NCBI RefSeq assembly: GCF_022049065.2
Contig: NZ_CP095743.1
Location: forward strand, 2,309,001-2,373,000
Source: Niallia sp. Man26
GTDB taxonomy: Bacteria > Bacillota > Bacilli > Bacillales > Cytobacillaceae
Length of the DNA: 64,000 bases
Direction: 5' to 3'
The translations under genes were made by a program, and so were the position numbers. This document shows positions 37,127 through 46,423 of the stretch, in pieces; within the stretch, counting starts at the first letter, position 1; each line of letters starts with the position of its first letter. A model generated the notes under the pieces. The model had not been told where the DNA came from and searched no databases. It was given only the letters and a program-made list of their open reading frames with translations.

Positions 37127-38485
37127 ATGATGAATCAAACCTTTACAACAAAGCAAAAACTCAAGCAAATGTTAGTTATTTTACTGCCTGTTCTAGTCAC
37201 ACAGGTGGGCATGTTCGGTCTTACTTTTTTTGATACAACGATGGCTGGTCATTACAGTCCGATTGATCTTGCTGGAGTTGCTGTCGGAAGTTCTTTATGG
37301 ACCCCTATTTATACTGGCTTAAGCGGTATATTGCTTGCTGTCCCTCCGATTGTCGCTCAAGCAGTCGGCAGAAAAGAGGAATCGAAGGTCAGTTTCTCCG
37401 TCGTTCAAGCAATCTATCTGTCATTATCAATGGCAGTTCTATTAATCATTCTAGGAGCCGTTTTCCTAAAACCTATCTTGCAGAGTATGGGTCTTGAACA
37501 AGAGGTTCAAGACATTGCCTTCCATTACTTAGCTGCATTGAGCACAGGCATTATTCCGATTTTCTTTTATTTTGTGCTGCGGTCCTTCATCGATGCCCTT
37601 GGCCAAACACAAGTAACAATGTTTATTACGCTTTCTGCACTGCCGGTCAATATTGGGCTGAATTACGTATTCATTAACGGTATTTGGATATTCCCAGAGA
37701 TGGGCGGTGTCGGCACAGGCTACGCTACAAGTATTACATATTGGTACATGCTGTTAACTGCACTCCATATTGTTTATCATAATCAGCCATTTGCTGGATT
37801 TAAATTGCTTAGTAAATTCCATGCTGTCTCTTGGGAAAAATGGAAGGAAATCTTGAAGATTGGTGTGCCAATCGGATTCTCGATCTTTTTTGAAACAAGC
37901 ATTTTCAGTGCGGTGACATTGTTAATGAGCAATTATGACACGAATACCATTGCTGCTCATCAATCAGCTATTAATTTCGCTTCCCTTCTGTATATGGTTC
38001 CGCTGAGCATTTCAACGGCGCTGACAATATTGGTTGGTTTCGAAGTTGGTGCAGGCAGGCTGAAGGATGCAAAACAATACAGCTGGATGGGTGTTTTCAC
38101 TGCCATCAGCATTGCTTTTGTGAGCGGCATCATCCTGATGGCTTTCAGAGGTCCGATAGCAGGCATTTATACAAATGATGCTGAGGTGTTAAAGCTGACA
38201 GCAAGCTTCCTTATATATGCGATATTCTTCCAGCTTTCAGATGCCATCCAGGCACCTGTTCAAGGAGCATTACGAGGTTATAAGGATGTTAATATTACCT
38301 TGATTATGACACTTGTCAGCTATTGGGTGATTGGACTTCCTTGCGGTTATCTGCTTGCCAATTATTCAAGTCTCGGTCCTTTCGGCTATTGGATCGGCTT
38401 AATTGCCGGTTTGGCAACAGGTGCTGTTTTTTTAAGCAGCAGACTGTATTCCGTTCAGAAAAAACAGGCCTTGGCACATAAATAA
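37127..38485 (+). CDS. MATE-family multidrug/sodium antiporter (NorM-like)
   Basis: 452-aa efflux protein with twelve helices in two homologous halves: LVTQVGMFGLTFFDTTMAGHYS and IGVPIGFSIFFETSIFSAVTLLM mark the start of each half. MATE pumps export cationic drugs or dyes in exchange for Na+ or H+. GAGGAAAT precedes a double ATG. Ends in its own terminator. Confidence 0.92.
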   Translation: MMNQTFTTKQKLKQMLVILLPVLVTQVGMFGLTFFDTTMAGHYSPIDLAGVAVGSSLWTPIYTGLSGILLAVPPIVAQAVGRKEESKVSFSVVQAIYLSLSMAVLLIILGAVFLKPILQSMGLEQEVQDIAFHYLAALSTGIIPIFFYFVLRSFIDALGQTQVTMFITLSALPVNIGLNYVFINGIWIFPEMGGVGTGYATSITYWYMLLTALHIVYHNQPFAGFKLLSKFHAVSWEKWKEILKIGVPIGFSIFFETSIFSAVTLLMSNYDTNTIAAHQSAINFASLLYMVPLSISTALTILVGFEVGAGRLKDAKQYSWMGVFTAISIAFVSGIILMAFRGPIAGIYTNDAEVLKLTASFLIYAIFFQLSDAIQAPVQGALRGYKDVNITLIMTLVSYWVIGLPCGYLLANYSSLGPFGYWIGLIAGLATGAVFLSSRLYSVQKKQALAHK

Positions 38486-38510
38486 AGGAGGAATCAAGAC
38501 GATTCCTCCT
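38486..38510 (+). terminator. Intrinsic terminator after the MATE gene
   Basis: A 10-bp stem (38486-38495 with 38501-38510) followed by T6. Confidence 0.88.
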
Positions 38511-38529
38511 TTTTTCTTTCACACTATTT

Positions 38530-39559
38530 ATTTTATTGGCTCATTTTTAGCCATCATTTCAATAAATGCATCCACCATTGTGTGCCTCTGCCTTCATGCA
38601 AGATGGACAGGGCCTTAGAAACTGGCATCCCCTTTCTGTATGTCCTGTCTGACGTCATTGCATCAAACGCATCAGCCACTGCCAAAGAAGGATATTTCTT
38701 CGCCTTTTAGTCCGTCAGGATAGCCTTTTCCATCAAATCTTTCATGATGACTTCGCACATCTTCAAGAATGGTGGCCATTTCTTTTTGCGGCTGTACTTG
38801 TTTAAGGATGTTTTCACCAATGACTGGATGTGTTTTATGTGCATGAATCTTCCTCTGTCAGCTTCCCTTCCTTTAACAAAACATTATCAGGAATACCTAT
38901 TTTGCCAATATCATGCAATATCGCTGATTTATACAATAACTCCAACTCACTTGTAGGCAGCTTTAAGTTTTGCCCAATTAACTGGGTATAGCCGGCAACC
39001 CTATTTGAATGGCCTGCGGTGTATTGATCTCGGCATTAAGGGTGGTACTGAGCACCATCATAAAACTGTCTAAGAGCTGTTTATTAATCTTTTCACGCTG
39101 AATGATTGTTTCATTCATTTCATGAAAGCCTTTGAACAATTCAGCAAACTCGTCTGTATATACCATGCTGTTTGGCTCGGAATACTTGCTTGTGCCAACA
39201 CTCTCCATTAAATTTTTCAGCTGATAGATAGGTGTGATTATACCCTTAGAGAGGAATCTTGCCGTTAAAACGGATTAAACAATCGTTATAAAAAGGATTA
39301 CAATGGCCCAATTCCAAAACGGAAAATCTTGAATATCACCACTGTCAATCATCTTGACTCTTGTGGACAGCAAGATAATTACTAATGGAAGAACACTGAT
39401 GCTGACTACCGTAGTTAAAAACTTCTGAAATAACCATAATAAAACAGAGTATTCGCATATCTTTGTCCTAATATTTAAACTGGTGAACATAAAGGCACCG
39501 CCAACCCCAAAAACGGCTAAAAAAAATCCAATCATGTAGTTATATAACAAACTGTTCAT
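38530..39559 (-). pseudogene. Decayed membrane HD-GYP phosphodiesterase
   Basis: Translated on the minus strand in shifting frames, this stretch rebuilds one protein: two membrane helices (from 39559), a HAMP-like linker (ITPIYQLKNLMESVG), [85 protein letters not shown] and [15 protein letters not shown]. At least four frameshifts or stops separate these pieces. The motifs themselves are well preserved, so decay is recent, or the assembly is poor here. An intact copy would have been about 350 aa. Confidence 0.88.
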
Positions 39560-39761
39560 CAGTTTTTATAAGTATCCAAATCCATGCACCTAATTTTCGT
39601 AAAATAATATTATTATCTTATCATCAATAGGATAAAAACAACTGTTCCTTTTACCCGTCAACAGAGTGGAAAATTAATACAAGCGATAATAACACGAATT
39701 GGGTGCAAATGAATATGATATAAAAAAATCGAGCACTTCTGAAAGAAAGGATGAATTTCCA

Positions 39762-40238
39762 ATGTTCCCATGGAATTTATTCCCTTTTAATAAAGACACG
39801 AAAAACAAAATGCAGCAAATGAGACCTGCCGAGATTCAAAAGTATGTACATGATATGATGGATAAGCTGATGCCAGAATCTCTGCAGAAAATGAACACTG
39901 ATGAAATGTTCCAAAACATGTCACAAATGACGAATCGACAAACAGGAGCTGAGCCGAACAAATTTGATTATCTAGTATTTGAAACACACCATCACGTCTA
40001 TGTACGAATTCCTATTAAGGAAGAAATTTGGCTGGAAAGAGTAAAGGTATACTACACCTCCAGTCAATTGATTATTCAACATATACCAGATGAAGAAAGC
40101 AAACATACAATTAATCTTCCTTCCCTTGTCAGAAGAAAGGGATCAACAGCCAATTATAAAGATGGTGTATTAGAAATCATGATTCAAAAAAACACACAGG
40201 TGCAATATTCTGAGATCGAAGTGTCGGATCTACATTAA
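39762..40238 (+). CDS. Hsp20-like protein, GerT/CotM-type
   Basis: 158-aa protein. N-terminal MFPWNLFPFNKD and a helical region rich in Met/Gln (MQQMRPAEIQKYVHDMMDKLMP) precede an alpha-crystallin-like domain (~75-158: YLVFETHHHVYVRIPI...YKDGVLEIMIQK). The arrangement resembles the spore-associated GerT/CotM proteins. The start at 39762 follows AAAGGATG; the longer frame from 39699 is leader. Pairs with the next Hsp20 gene 28 bp downstream, likely an operon. A spore coat role is inferred. Confidence 0.72.
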   Translation: MFPWNLFPFNKDTKNKMQQMRPAEIQKYVHDMMDKLMPESLQKMNTDEMFQNMSQMTNRQTGAEPNKFDYLVFETHHHVYVRIPIKEEIWLERVKVYYTSSQLIIQHIPDEESKHTINLPSLVRRKGSTANYKDGVLEIMIQKNTQVQYSEIEVSDLH

Positions 40239-40266
40239 TCTTCCGAGAAAGGGTGTGCCGAAAATT

Positions 40267-40692
40267 ATGTCGTTTGAAAACCTGGAAAAAATTTATCAGT
40301 TTCATGAAAATCCAACTAATGATATGCTCTGGAATAACTTATTTCAAGACTCGCCAAGCCAGCAGCATTTTTTTAATGGTAGGAATGCCATTAAAAGCAA
40401 TAATCAGTTTCCCCCTTGTGATTTTTATACAAAGAATGGAGTTTGTTATATTGAAGTAGAGCTTCCGGGCATGACCCCGGAAAATGTTGCCGTTAAGTGT
40501 GAAGATCATACGCTTCATATTGCTGGGCATTTTAAGACACTTTGTGAAGAGTATGCCTATTATTTAAAAGAAAGGCAAAACCGGAGTTTCCATAAAGTGA
40601 TTACATTGCCATATGCCATTAGGAAGGAAGAGCTTTCTTTCCAATTTAAAAACGGAATACTAATCATCCAAATACCGCCTGCATCGAAATAA
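40267..40692 (+). CDS. Hsp20/alpha-crystallin small heat-shock protein (CotP/YocM-like)
   Basis: 141-aa ATP-independent chaperone. The alpha-crystallin domain spans ~55-141: CDFYTKNGVCYIEVELPGMTPENVAVKCEDHTLHIAGH, then RSFHKVITLPYAIRKEELSFQFKNGILIIQIP with the conserved GIL. The ATG at 40267 is preferred over the GTG at 40255, which sits next to the AAAGGGTG site. Ends in a hairpin terminator. Confidence 0.85.
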   Translation: MSFENLEKIYQFHENPTNDMLWNNLFQDSPSQQHFFNGRNAIKSNNQFPPCDFYTKNGVCYIEVELPGMTPENVAVKCEDHTLHIAGHFKTLCEEYAYYLKERQNRSFHKVITLPYAIRKEELSFQFKNGILIIQIPPASK

Positions 40693-40725
40693 AAAATCAA
40701 CTCGGTTGCTTTGAGTTGATTTTTC
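40692..40725. terminator. Bidirectional intrinsic terminator
   Basis: Stem 40696-40703 with 40713-40720, extended by A/T pairs, between convergent genes. Confidence 0.85.
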
Positions 40726-40739
40726 TTGTTTGTTACCCA

Positions 40740-41249
40740 TTATTTAAAGCTTTTATCGAAGCAGTAGAAAGGTCGTTCTTTTCCAGGAAAATGTAATTCT
40801 CCTACTTTGTTAAAGCCATTTTTCAGAAACAGATTTTGTGCTTTTTCATTGATGGCATATGTGTCTGTTTTTAAATAGAATGTGTCATTTTCAATAGCAA
40901 AAATTTCAGCGAAAGCAAGGAGCTTGCTTGCTATTCCCCCGCCGCGTATTTCAGGATCAACCATTAGCCTGTGAATAACATAAAAGTTTTTTTCCGTTAA
41001 TGTCCATTCAATTAAATCATAGTTTTTACCGCCGATACGGTCAATCGCAATAGAGCCGACTACTTCTTCATCCATGATTGCAACAAATGCAGAACTGTTT
41101 TCAATATCTGTTTTAAAATCCTTTTCAGCAGGATATTTATCAGACCATTGGTCATTTCCTTCTTCATTCATTATTTTTATTGTTTTTGCTGCTATATTCA
41201 TAATTGCATCTAAGTCATTTATCGTTGCTAGTCTAATTTCCACGCTCAA
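40740..41249 (-). CDS. GNAT-family N-acetyltransferase
   Basis: 169-aa acetyltransferase, substrate unknown. GNAT core: VGSIAIDRI strand, VIHRLMVDPEIRGGGIASKLLAFAEIFA with the acetyl-CoA loop RGGGIA, and LKTDTYAINEKAQNLFLKNGF. Monocistronic. Not closely similar to the GNAT protein at 34794. Confidence 0.85.
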   Translation of the reverse strand: MSVEIRLATINDLDAIMNIAAKTIKIMNEEGNDQWSDKYPAEKDFKTDIENSSAFVAIMDEEVVGSIAIDRIGGKNYDLIEWTLTEKNFYVIHRLMVDPEIRGGGIASKLLAFAEIFAIENDTFYLKTDTYAINEKAQNLFLKNGFNKVGELHFPGKERPFYCFDKSFK

Positions 41250-41424
41250 TTCTCCTATTATAGTATTTCTTTATTATTCCCCGTTTACTTGAGACTATTT
41301 CATTTTTTCTAAAATGAACTATATGAAAAACCATTATATAAATTTCTCATCAAAAAAACCACTAAAGTACACAGCTACAGAAAATAAAATAAAATTCAAA
41401 AACGCGGAAATTTTCACATAAAGA

Positions 41425-41457
41425 AAAAAACCAAAGGAACTATTCCTTTGGTTTTTT
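41425..41457 (-). terminator. Intrinsic terminator after the CAP gene
   Basis: A 15-bp stem (41425-41439 with 41443-41457) rich in A and T at its base. Confidence 0.88.
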
Positions 41458-41466
41458 CAACAACTA

Positions 41467-42219
41467 TTATTTACCTATAAATTGCTGTGTCCAGTAATTC
41501 CCGTCAGCTACATAGCCTACCCCAATATGAGTGAAATTGCTGCTTAAAATATTAGCGCGATGGCCTTCACTGTTCATCCATGCTTTCACCACTTGCTCTG
41601 GTGTTGTTTGACCTTTAGCAATGTTTTCGCCAGCTGCTTTATAGGAAACACCAAATTGCTTCATCATATCAAATGGGCTGCCATATGTCGGGCTTGTATG
41701 ATCAAAATAATTGTTCTTGCTCATATCCTCAGACTTAGCTCTTGCAACTTTGCTTAACTCTGTATCTAGAGTTAAAGCAGGAAGACCTTGTTTAGCTCTC
41801 TCTGCATTTGTCAATTCAACAACCTCTTTTTCAAATGCACTCACACTTGAAGAAGTTTGTGTGGCTTCCGTCTTCTGTTGGTTTGCCGTTGTATCCTGTG
41901 CATTAGCAGTGTTTGCTGTTGTAGTTGTTTTATTGTCAGTTGCTGTTGTGTTTGTAGGTGCTTTTGTTGTTGCTGTCTCCTTGTTTACAGTGTTGCTTGT
42001 GCTGCCATAATAGTTTTTAAGCAACTTATTTATATCAATATTACCTGAAAACTGCTTCATTAAGGCATTGATTTGCTCTTCATTAAGATTATATGATTGA
42101 TACGTTACTTTCACCGCTTCTCTCTCTTGATTAGAAGCTGCATCTGCCTGATGCATAACCGGATTTGACATGAATAGAGCTGCAGCTGCTGCTGTTGAAA
42201 AGATTAACTTTTTCTTCAT
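41467..42219 (-). CDS. Secreted CAP/SCP-domain protein (YkwD-like)
   Basis: 250-aa secreted protein. A signal peptide ends near ADAAS (~28), followed by a short conserved helix region, a Thr/Asn/Ala-rich linker (~75-125) and a C-terminal CAP domain (~128-250): VVELTNAERAKQGLPALTLD, HTSPTYGSPFDMMKQFG, AGENIAKGQTTPEQVVKAWMNSEGHRANILSSNFTHIGVGY. His and Glu of the CAP cavity are present. Likely wall-associated; such proteins occur in spore and stationary-phase secretomes. Confidence 0.92.
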   Translation of the reverse strand: MKKKLIFSTAAAAALFMSNPVMHQADAASNQEREAVKVTYQSYNLNEEQINALMKQFSGNIDINKLLKNYYGSTSNTVNKETATTKAPTNTTATDNKTTTTANTANAQDTTANQQKTEATQTSSSVSAFEKEVVELTNAERAKQGLPALTLDTELSKVARAKSEDMSKNNYFDHTSPTYGSPFDMMKQFGVSYKAAGENIAKGQTTPEQVVKAWMNSEGHRANILSSNFTHIGVGYVADGNYWTQQFIGK

Positions 42220-42630
42220 CTAAAAAATCCTCCTAAAATATGAATTTCTTAATATCGTATTAAAGGCTTGCTTACAGAAAAATCATATCATACGATTTTT
42301 GTCATATTTGTGGATAAAATATCCAACAAGTAAAAGCTAATTAGCTGCAGCAGCTTTTATTTCGCTTAAACCACTTATCGCCCAAAGCATGGTGAAAACT
42401 TTTCTAATTCATTAGAAGTTCAAATTATTTTACTTAATTATCCAGCAGATACATATTAAGTATGAAATTAAGTATTGACAAGTTTTGAAGCACAGTCTGT
42501 TCATAACAAATATGACAATAACTTGACTTACATAACAGGAAATCAATAATTGTTACTACTGAAAAAAGGGCTGTATATATCCAAAAAAAGGTGGAATAGT
42601 AAAAAGGAAGAAGAAGATATAAAGATGGAA
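42220..42630. other. Divergent intergenic region
   Basis: About 410 AT-rich nt between the CAP and zinc-ribbon genes. It contains an imperfect GC-poor palindrome near 42330-42360 (AAAAGCT...AGCTTTT) and TTGACA at 42475-42480 without a clear -10. No gene seen. Confidence 0.4.
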
Positions 42631-42642
42631 GGAAGTATAGTT

Positions 42643-42885
42643 ATGAGTACACCTTATGCTTGCCCAAATTGCCGGACAAATAGAAGCAGATTCAATATTA
42701 TCCGCCAAGTGCCCCAATCTGTAAAGTTAGACCCTCAAACTGGAAATATTGTAGAAGAGTATACAGCAGATAATCTTTCCCCATTTCATATTGGCTATAA
42801 CGGTCCTGACAATCGTATCCAATGTGCAGCTTGCGGACTGGTAGATGAAGAAAGAACTTTTGCTAAATTTGGAGAGATGCGCTAA
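42643..42885 (+). CDS. Small zinc-ribbon protein
   Basis: 80-aa protein, MSTPYACPNCRTNRSRFNII..., with CPNC (~7-10) and CAAC (~67-70), enough for one zinc ribbon. Start at 42643 after GGAAGGAAG; longer in-frame starts lack a ribosome binding site. Not recognised beyond the zinc-ribbon. It ends in a hairpin terminator shared with the convergent secreted-protein gene. Confidence 0.65.
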   Translation: MSTPYACPNCRTNRSRFNIIRQVPQSVKLDPQTGNIVEEYTADNLSPFHIGYNGPDNRIQCAACGLVDEERTFAKFGEMR

Positions 42886-42900
42886 TAAACAAACAAGATA

Positions 42901-42924
42901 AGCCGTATGCATCTGCATACGGCT
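42901..42924. terminator. Bidirectional intrinsic terminator
   Basis: A perfect 11-bp stem (42901-42911 with 42914-42924) between convergent genes. Confidence 0.8.
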
Positions 42925-42931
42925 TTTGTTT

Positions 42932-43759
42932 CTATAATGGAAAAAACTCGTCATCAATTAAAACTTTCCACGGCTCAATAGGTGAAGTTCTGACTAACGT
43001 CAGCCTTTTCATTTCACTTTTTCTTTTCTCATTTTGAATATAAAGCTGCCACTCCAAGTTTATGTGTAAAACAGTTTCAAATTGATAGTCCTTTGTCTCC
43101 TCCACTTTAAACAGCTTTACATTTTCCAGTTCTTCCAAAGCAGCTCGCCAATCCAGTTTTTCTGTACTTAAGTGGTTTAAGATTGTATTATCCTGCTCTT
43201 TCATTCCTGCAACAAAGGAGCGCACAGTATCATTTGGATCTTGCTTGTCTAGCTCCATTTTTAAAATACCAGCTGCTTTATATACCATGAGCTTATGTGA
43301 TAAATCCATATTGTCGGTCTTATGGGTAGTGCTTCCTAAAAAATGAATACAAAAATGGCCTGGAAACTTATTCTGTAATGCTCCTGCTCCATGTGGCATC
43401 CCATGCATCGATGCAGCTAGCACTTGGTCATCCTTCAAAACAAGAATCGATCTTCTTTTCCAGCTCCATTTTCCGCCGTAGATTTCTTTCATAATCTTTG
43501 TATCAGCTGTTGTAAGTGGCTGGACATCAGCATGCTGTGACCCTGCTCTCCGCTGTGCATGAAATAACTTGCCTGTTTCCATATCATAAATGGAAAACTT
43601 GCTGTAACGTGGAATGACCTTATCTGCTTCCTTCCATTCGAGCAGCTGAATGCCGTATGTGATTGGAGCATTCTCCTTTGTTTCAGCATGGACGTTTGAC
43701 ACCATAAAAAGACTTGCGGCAACAGCAACAAAAAGAATGAACTTTCGCTTTTTGAACAA
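42932..43759 (-). CDS. Secreted protein with a conserved MHGMPHG/GHFCIHF domain
   Basis: 275-aa secreted protein. Signal peptide 1-~26 (cleavage near VHAET). The first half has FSIYDMETGKLFHAQRRAGSQHADVQPLTTADTKIM, YGGKWSWKRRSILV, AASMHGMPHGAGAL and FPGHFCIHFLGSTTH. The His...Cys arrangement resembles an L,D-transpeptidase-like active site, but spacing differs from YkuD, so no enzymatic call is made. The C-terminal part (~175-275) is uncharacterised and may be helical. Probably acts at the cell wall. Confidence 0.6.
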   Translation of the reverse strand: MFKKRKFILFVAVAASLFMVSNVHAETKENAPITYGIQLLEWKEADKVIPRYSKFSIYDMETGKLFHAQRRAGSQHADVQPLTTADTKIMKEIYGGKWSWKRRSILVLKDDQVLAASMHGMPHGAGALQNKFPGHFCIHFLGSTTHKTDNMDLSHKLMVYKAAGILKMELDKQDPNDTVRSFVAGMKEQDNTILNHLSTEKLDWRAALEELENVKLFKVEETKDYQFETVLHINLEWQLYIQNEKRKSEMKRLTLVRTSPIEPWKVLIDDEFFPL

Positions 43760-43844
43760 AATTACCCTCCTCTACACTTTAGCTAAAGAAAGTTTGCCCG
43801 TTTTATTGATAGTTCATTCTAAGTTATTGCGGCAACTTGTCAGA

Positions 43845-44750
43845 TTACAGATTGTCTAACTGTTCTTTGATATGCTGCCAATCAATATTTTCACCGATAA
43901 AGACTAGATTTAATGGCATCTTCATATCTTCTCTCATCATTAAGGGCATTCCGTAGGAATACTGAAATAAATCAGGGTAGTTATTTTGATGGAATTGCAC
44001 ATAGCCTTTAATGCGATATATAGTGTCAGGAAGCTCCTTAAGAAATGCTTCAAATTTATCTGAAGCAATTGTATGTTTAAAATGATAGACAAACGAACTA
44101 AGCTGTAACGTTTGAATTGTTGTTTTGACTGTTTCTTTCGCGAATTGCATCGTCATATCTTTCAATTTTTGTACTGGAAGCTTTGAATAACTTGTTAATA
44201 TAGCGAATGCTTTCGGATTGATGCTTTGAAGCTCAAACGTGACTTTTGATTTTTCCGCCTCTGTTAACTGGTCCTGTTTATTTATTAATATCATGTTGGC
44301 ATGACGTATTTGCTCAATTAGAAGCTGCCCAACTGCTGGACTCATTTTGGAACGCTCTAGCCAGAGCTTCCCATCCATAACCGTTATAATTCCTTTAAGC
44401 AATAGTTTATCAGCAAAAATGGGCGAAAGGATGCTGTCCATCGTTTCAACAGGATGTGCCGCACCAGTAGTCTCTAGGTAAATTACATCTGGCTTTTCCT
44501 CTATCAGCAGTGATTGCAGCTGGCCTTCAAGCTTATCTTGAATCGTGCAGCACACACATCCTCCTAACAGCTCCTTAAGCGGTACATCTGCTTCGACTTC
44601 ATTTGAATCAATCGATATATCACCAAATTCATTCATTAAGACTGCAACTTTTCTGCCTTCTTCCTTTTCATGAGTGAGCAGTCGCTTCAACAAAGTTGTT
44701 TTCCCGCTCCCTAAAAACCCTGATAATATAAATACTTCCGTTTTTTTCAT
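43845..44750 (-). CDS. CobW/COG0523 GTPase, putative metal chaperone
   Basis: 301-aa P-loop GTPase. Walker A GFLGSGKTTL (11-20), MNEFGDISID, the metal-binding GGCVCC with Cys65, Cys67 and Cys68, ETTGAAHP, and NKQD as guanine-specificity motif. The C-terminal CobW domain starts near 210. COG0523 proteins load zinc or other metals into client enzymes. No Zur box or transporter was recognised nearby, so the metal is unknown. Confidence 0.9.
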   Translation of the reverse strand: MKKTEVFILSGFLGSGKTTLLKRLLTHEKEEGRKVAVLMNEFGDISIDSNEVEADVPLKELLGGCVCCTIQDKLEGQLQSLLIEEKPDVIYLETTGAAHPVETMDSILSPIFADKLLLKGIITVMDGKLWLERSKMSPAVGQLLIEQIRHANMILINKQDQLTEAEKSKVTFELQSINPKAFAILTSYSKLPVQKLKDMTMQFAKETVKTTIQTLQLSSFVYHFKHTIASDKFEAFLKELPDTIYRIKGYVQFHQNNYPDLFQYSYGMPLMMREDMKMPLNLVFIGENIDWQHIKEQLDNL

Positions 44751-44824
44751 CGTTATCCTCCTTAACTATAAAAGCATAACAATGGAAAAAGGAGGGCAAG
44801 TAGAAAATGCCGCTCCTTTCCATA

Positions 44825-46330
44825 TTACTTTTTCAGTTCTTTATTTAGTATTTCGATTGCTTTTTTCATTTGCGTATCATTCTTTTGGATTTTTTCACTT
44901 AACTTTTCCATGAGCTTAAGCGTTGTATCTCCAGTAATGACGCCATCTACCTTTAATTTTTCTTTTTCTTGGAATTCCTTCACTGCTTCCTCTGTACTTT
45001 CATCGAAATAGCCGTTCGCATTTTCAACTTTATAGCCAAGTGCATTCAGCATTTCCTGTGCAGTTTTCACTTCATTGGAATTCGAATCCAGTTTTAACTT
45101 CGTATCTGGATTAATAATCGTCAATTTTGCATAGCTTGGAAGTTCTACTTTATAGGTCGGTTCAATTCCTTTTTCATGAATCCAGCTGCCATCTGGTGTC
45201 AACCATTTATCAGTGGTGAATTTAATATTGCTTCCATCTGATAATTCAATAGCACTTTGAACAGTACCCTTACCGAAAGACTTCACTCCGACTAACGGAA
45301 CGTCTGCAGACTGATTTACAGCAGCAGCAAGGATTTCAGAAGCGCTGGCGCTTCCCTCATCAATCAATACTACTAATGGCAGCTTGTTTGCATTCGTGTT
45401 TTCTGAAGCAACTTGTTCAATTTTACCATTTTTATGCTCCACTTGGAAAATAAGCTCTCCTTCAGGAATAAACAGGTTGGCTATTTCTTGAACTTGTGTC
45501 AGCAATCCGCCTGGATTTTGTCTTAAATCAAGAACAATCCCCTTCATGCCTTTCTCTTTGAACTCATTCAGTTTATCAACAAGTTCTTGGGCTGTGTCTG
45601 ACGAGAAGCTTGTGATTTGAATTTCAGCTATGCCGTCATCACGAAGTTCTCCATAAACCGTCTCAATTGGAATGGTGTCCCTGACAATATCAATTTTTAA
45701 CGTATCTTCACTGCCAGCTCTCTCTATTTCAAGGCTTACAGTTGTCCCTTTTTTGCCTCTTATGAGTGTGACAGCTTCAGATGAGCTCATGCCTTGCAGG
45801 CTTTTGCCATCTACAGTCAAAATATTGTCATTCGGTTTCACTCCGGCTTTTTCTGCAGGAGACCCTTTTATTGGAGACACAACAATAATGCTGTCATCCT
45901 TTTCTTGTATTTCGGCTCCAATTCCTTCAAATGAAGAAGAAATACTTTCATTAAAGCTAGATGCCTCCTCCTGGTTCATATAATCAGAATAAGGATCATC
46001 TAATGCTGTGAACATGCCGTCAATGGCTCCATTCACCAAGTCTTCTGTGTCGACATCTTGATAAAATTTATCCTTTATCGTATCGTACGCAGAGTAAAGC
46101 TTAGAAAATTCGCTTCTGTCTGTACCAACCGTAACAGCTGGCTCTTCGCCAAACGCGAGTGCAACGGTTGTAATCCCTGCAGCTAATATAACCGTAAAGA
46201 AAATAAGCATGACAAAGTGAAATTTCTTTATGCGGATAAAACTGTGATCTTTATCTCCCGCTTCGTTTTCCTCATTTATGTTCTTTTCATTCTCCAAATA
46301 ATTCACCACTTTCATTTGCCCTTTTGGCAC
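44825..46330 (-). CDS. ctpA: S41 carboxyl-terminal processing protease CtpA
   Basis: About 500-aa membrane-anchored protease. One N-terminal helix (~35-60), an S41 N-region (FSKLYSAYDTIKDKFY), a PDZ domain (~110-195, GVKPNDNILTVDGKSLQGM), the catalytic core with Ser in GSASASEILAAA and Lys in GVKSFGKGTVQ, and a C-terminal peptidoglycan-binding domain (TAQEMLNALGYKV). It degrades C-terminally tagged envelope proteins. The order ctpA-ldcB-deoD matches B. subtilis. The start is uncertain: GTG at 46330 or ATG at 46315. Confidence 0.9.
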   Translation of the reverse strand: MPKGQMKVVNYLENEKNINEENEAGDKDHSFIRIKKFHFVMLIFFTVILAAGITTVALAFGEEPAVTVGTDRSEFSKLYSAYDTIKDKFYQDVDTEDLVNGAIDGMFTALDDPYSDYMNQEEASSFNESISSSFEGIGAEIQEKDDSIIVVSPIKGSPAEKAGVKPNDNILTVDGKSLQGMSSSEAVTLIRGKKGTTVSLEIERAGSEDTLKIDIVRDTIPIETVYGELRDDGIAEIQITSFSSDTAQELVDKLNEFKEKGMKGIVLDLRQNPGGLLTQVQEIANLFIPEGELIFQVEHKNGKIEQVASENTNANKLPLVVLIDEGSASASEILAAAVNQSADVPLVGVKSFGKGTVQSAIELSDGSNIKFTTDKWLTPDGSWIHEKGIEPTYKVELPSYAKLTIINPDTKLKLDSNSNEVKTAQEMLNALGYKVENANGYFDESTEEAVKEFQEKEKLKVDGVITGDTTLKLMEKLSEKIQKNDTQMKKAIEILNKELKK

Positions 46331-46423
46331 CGCGATACATGCCTTTTATAATCAACAGTATCAAAAAAATTGGGTTAATTTATGACATAATTATGAATAA
46401 ATTTTGAACAAAATATCTTTTCT

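Noticed and set aside
41711..42010. Plus-strand hydrophobic open frame opposite the CAP gene
   Set aside because: Val/Ala-rich composition arises from the complement of the Thr/Asn-rich linker; no start signal.
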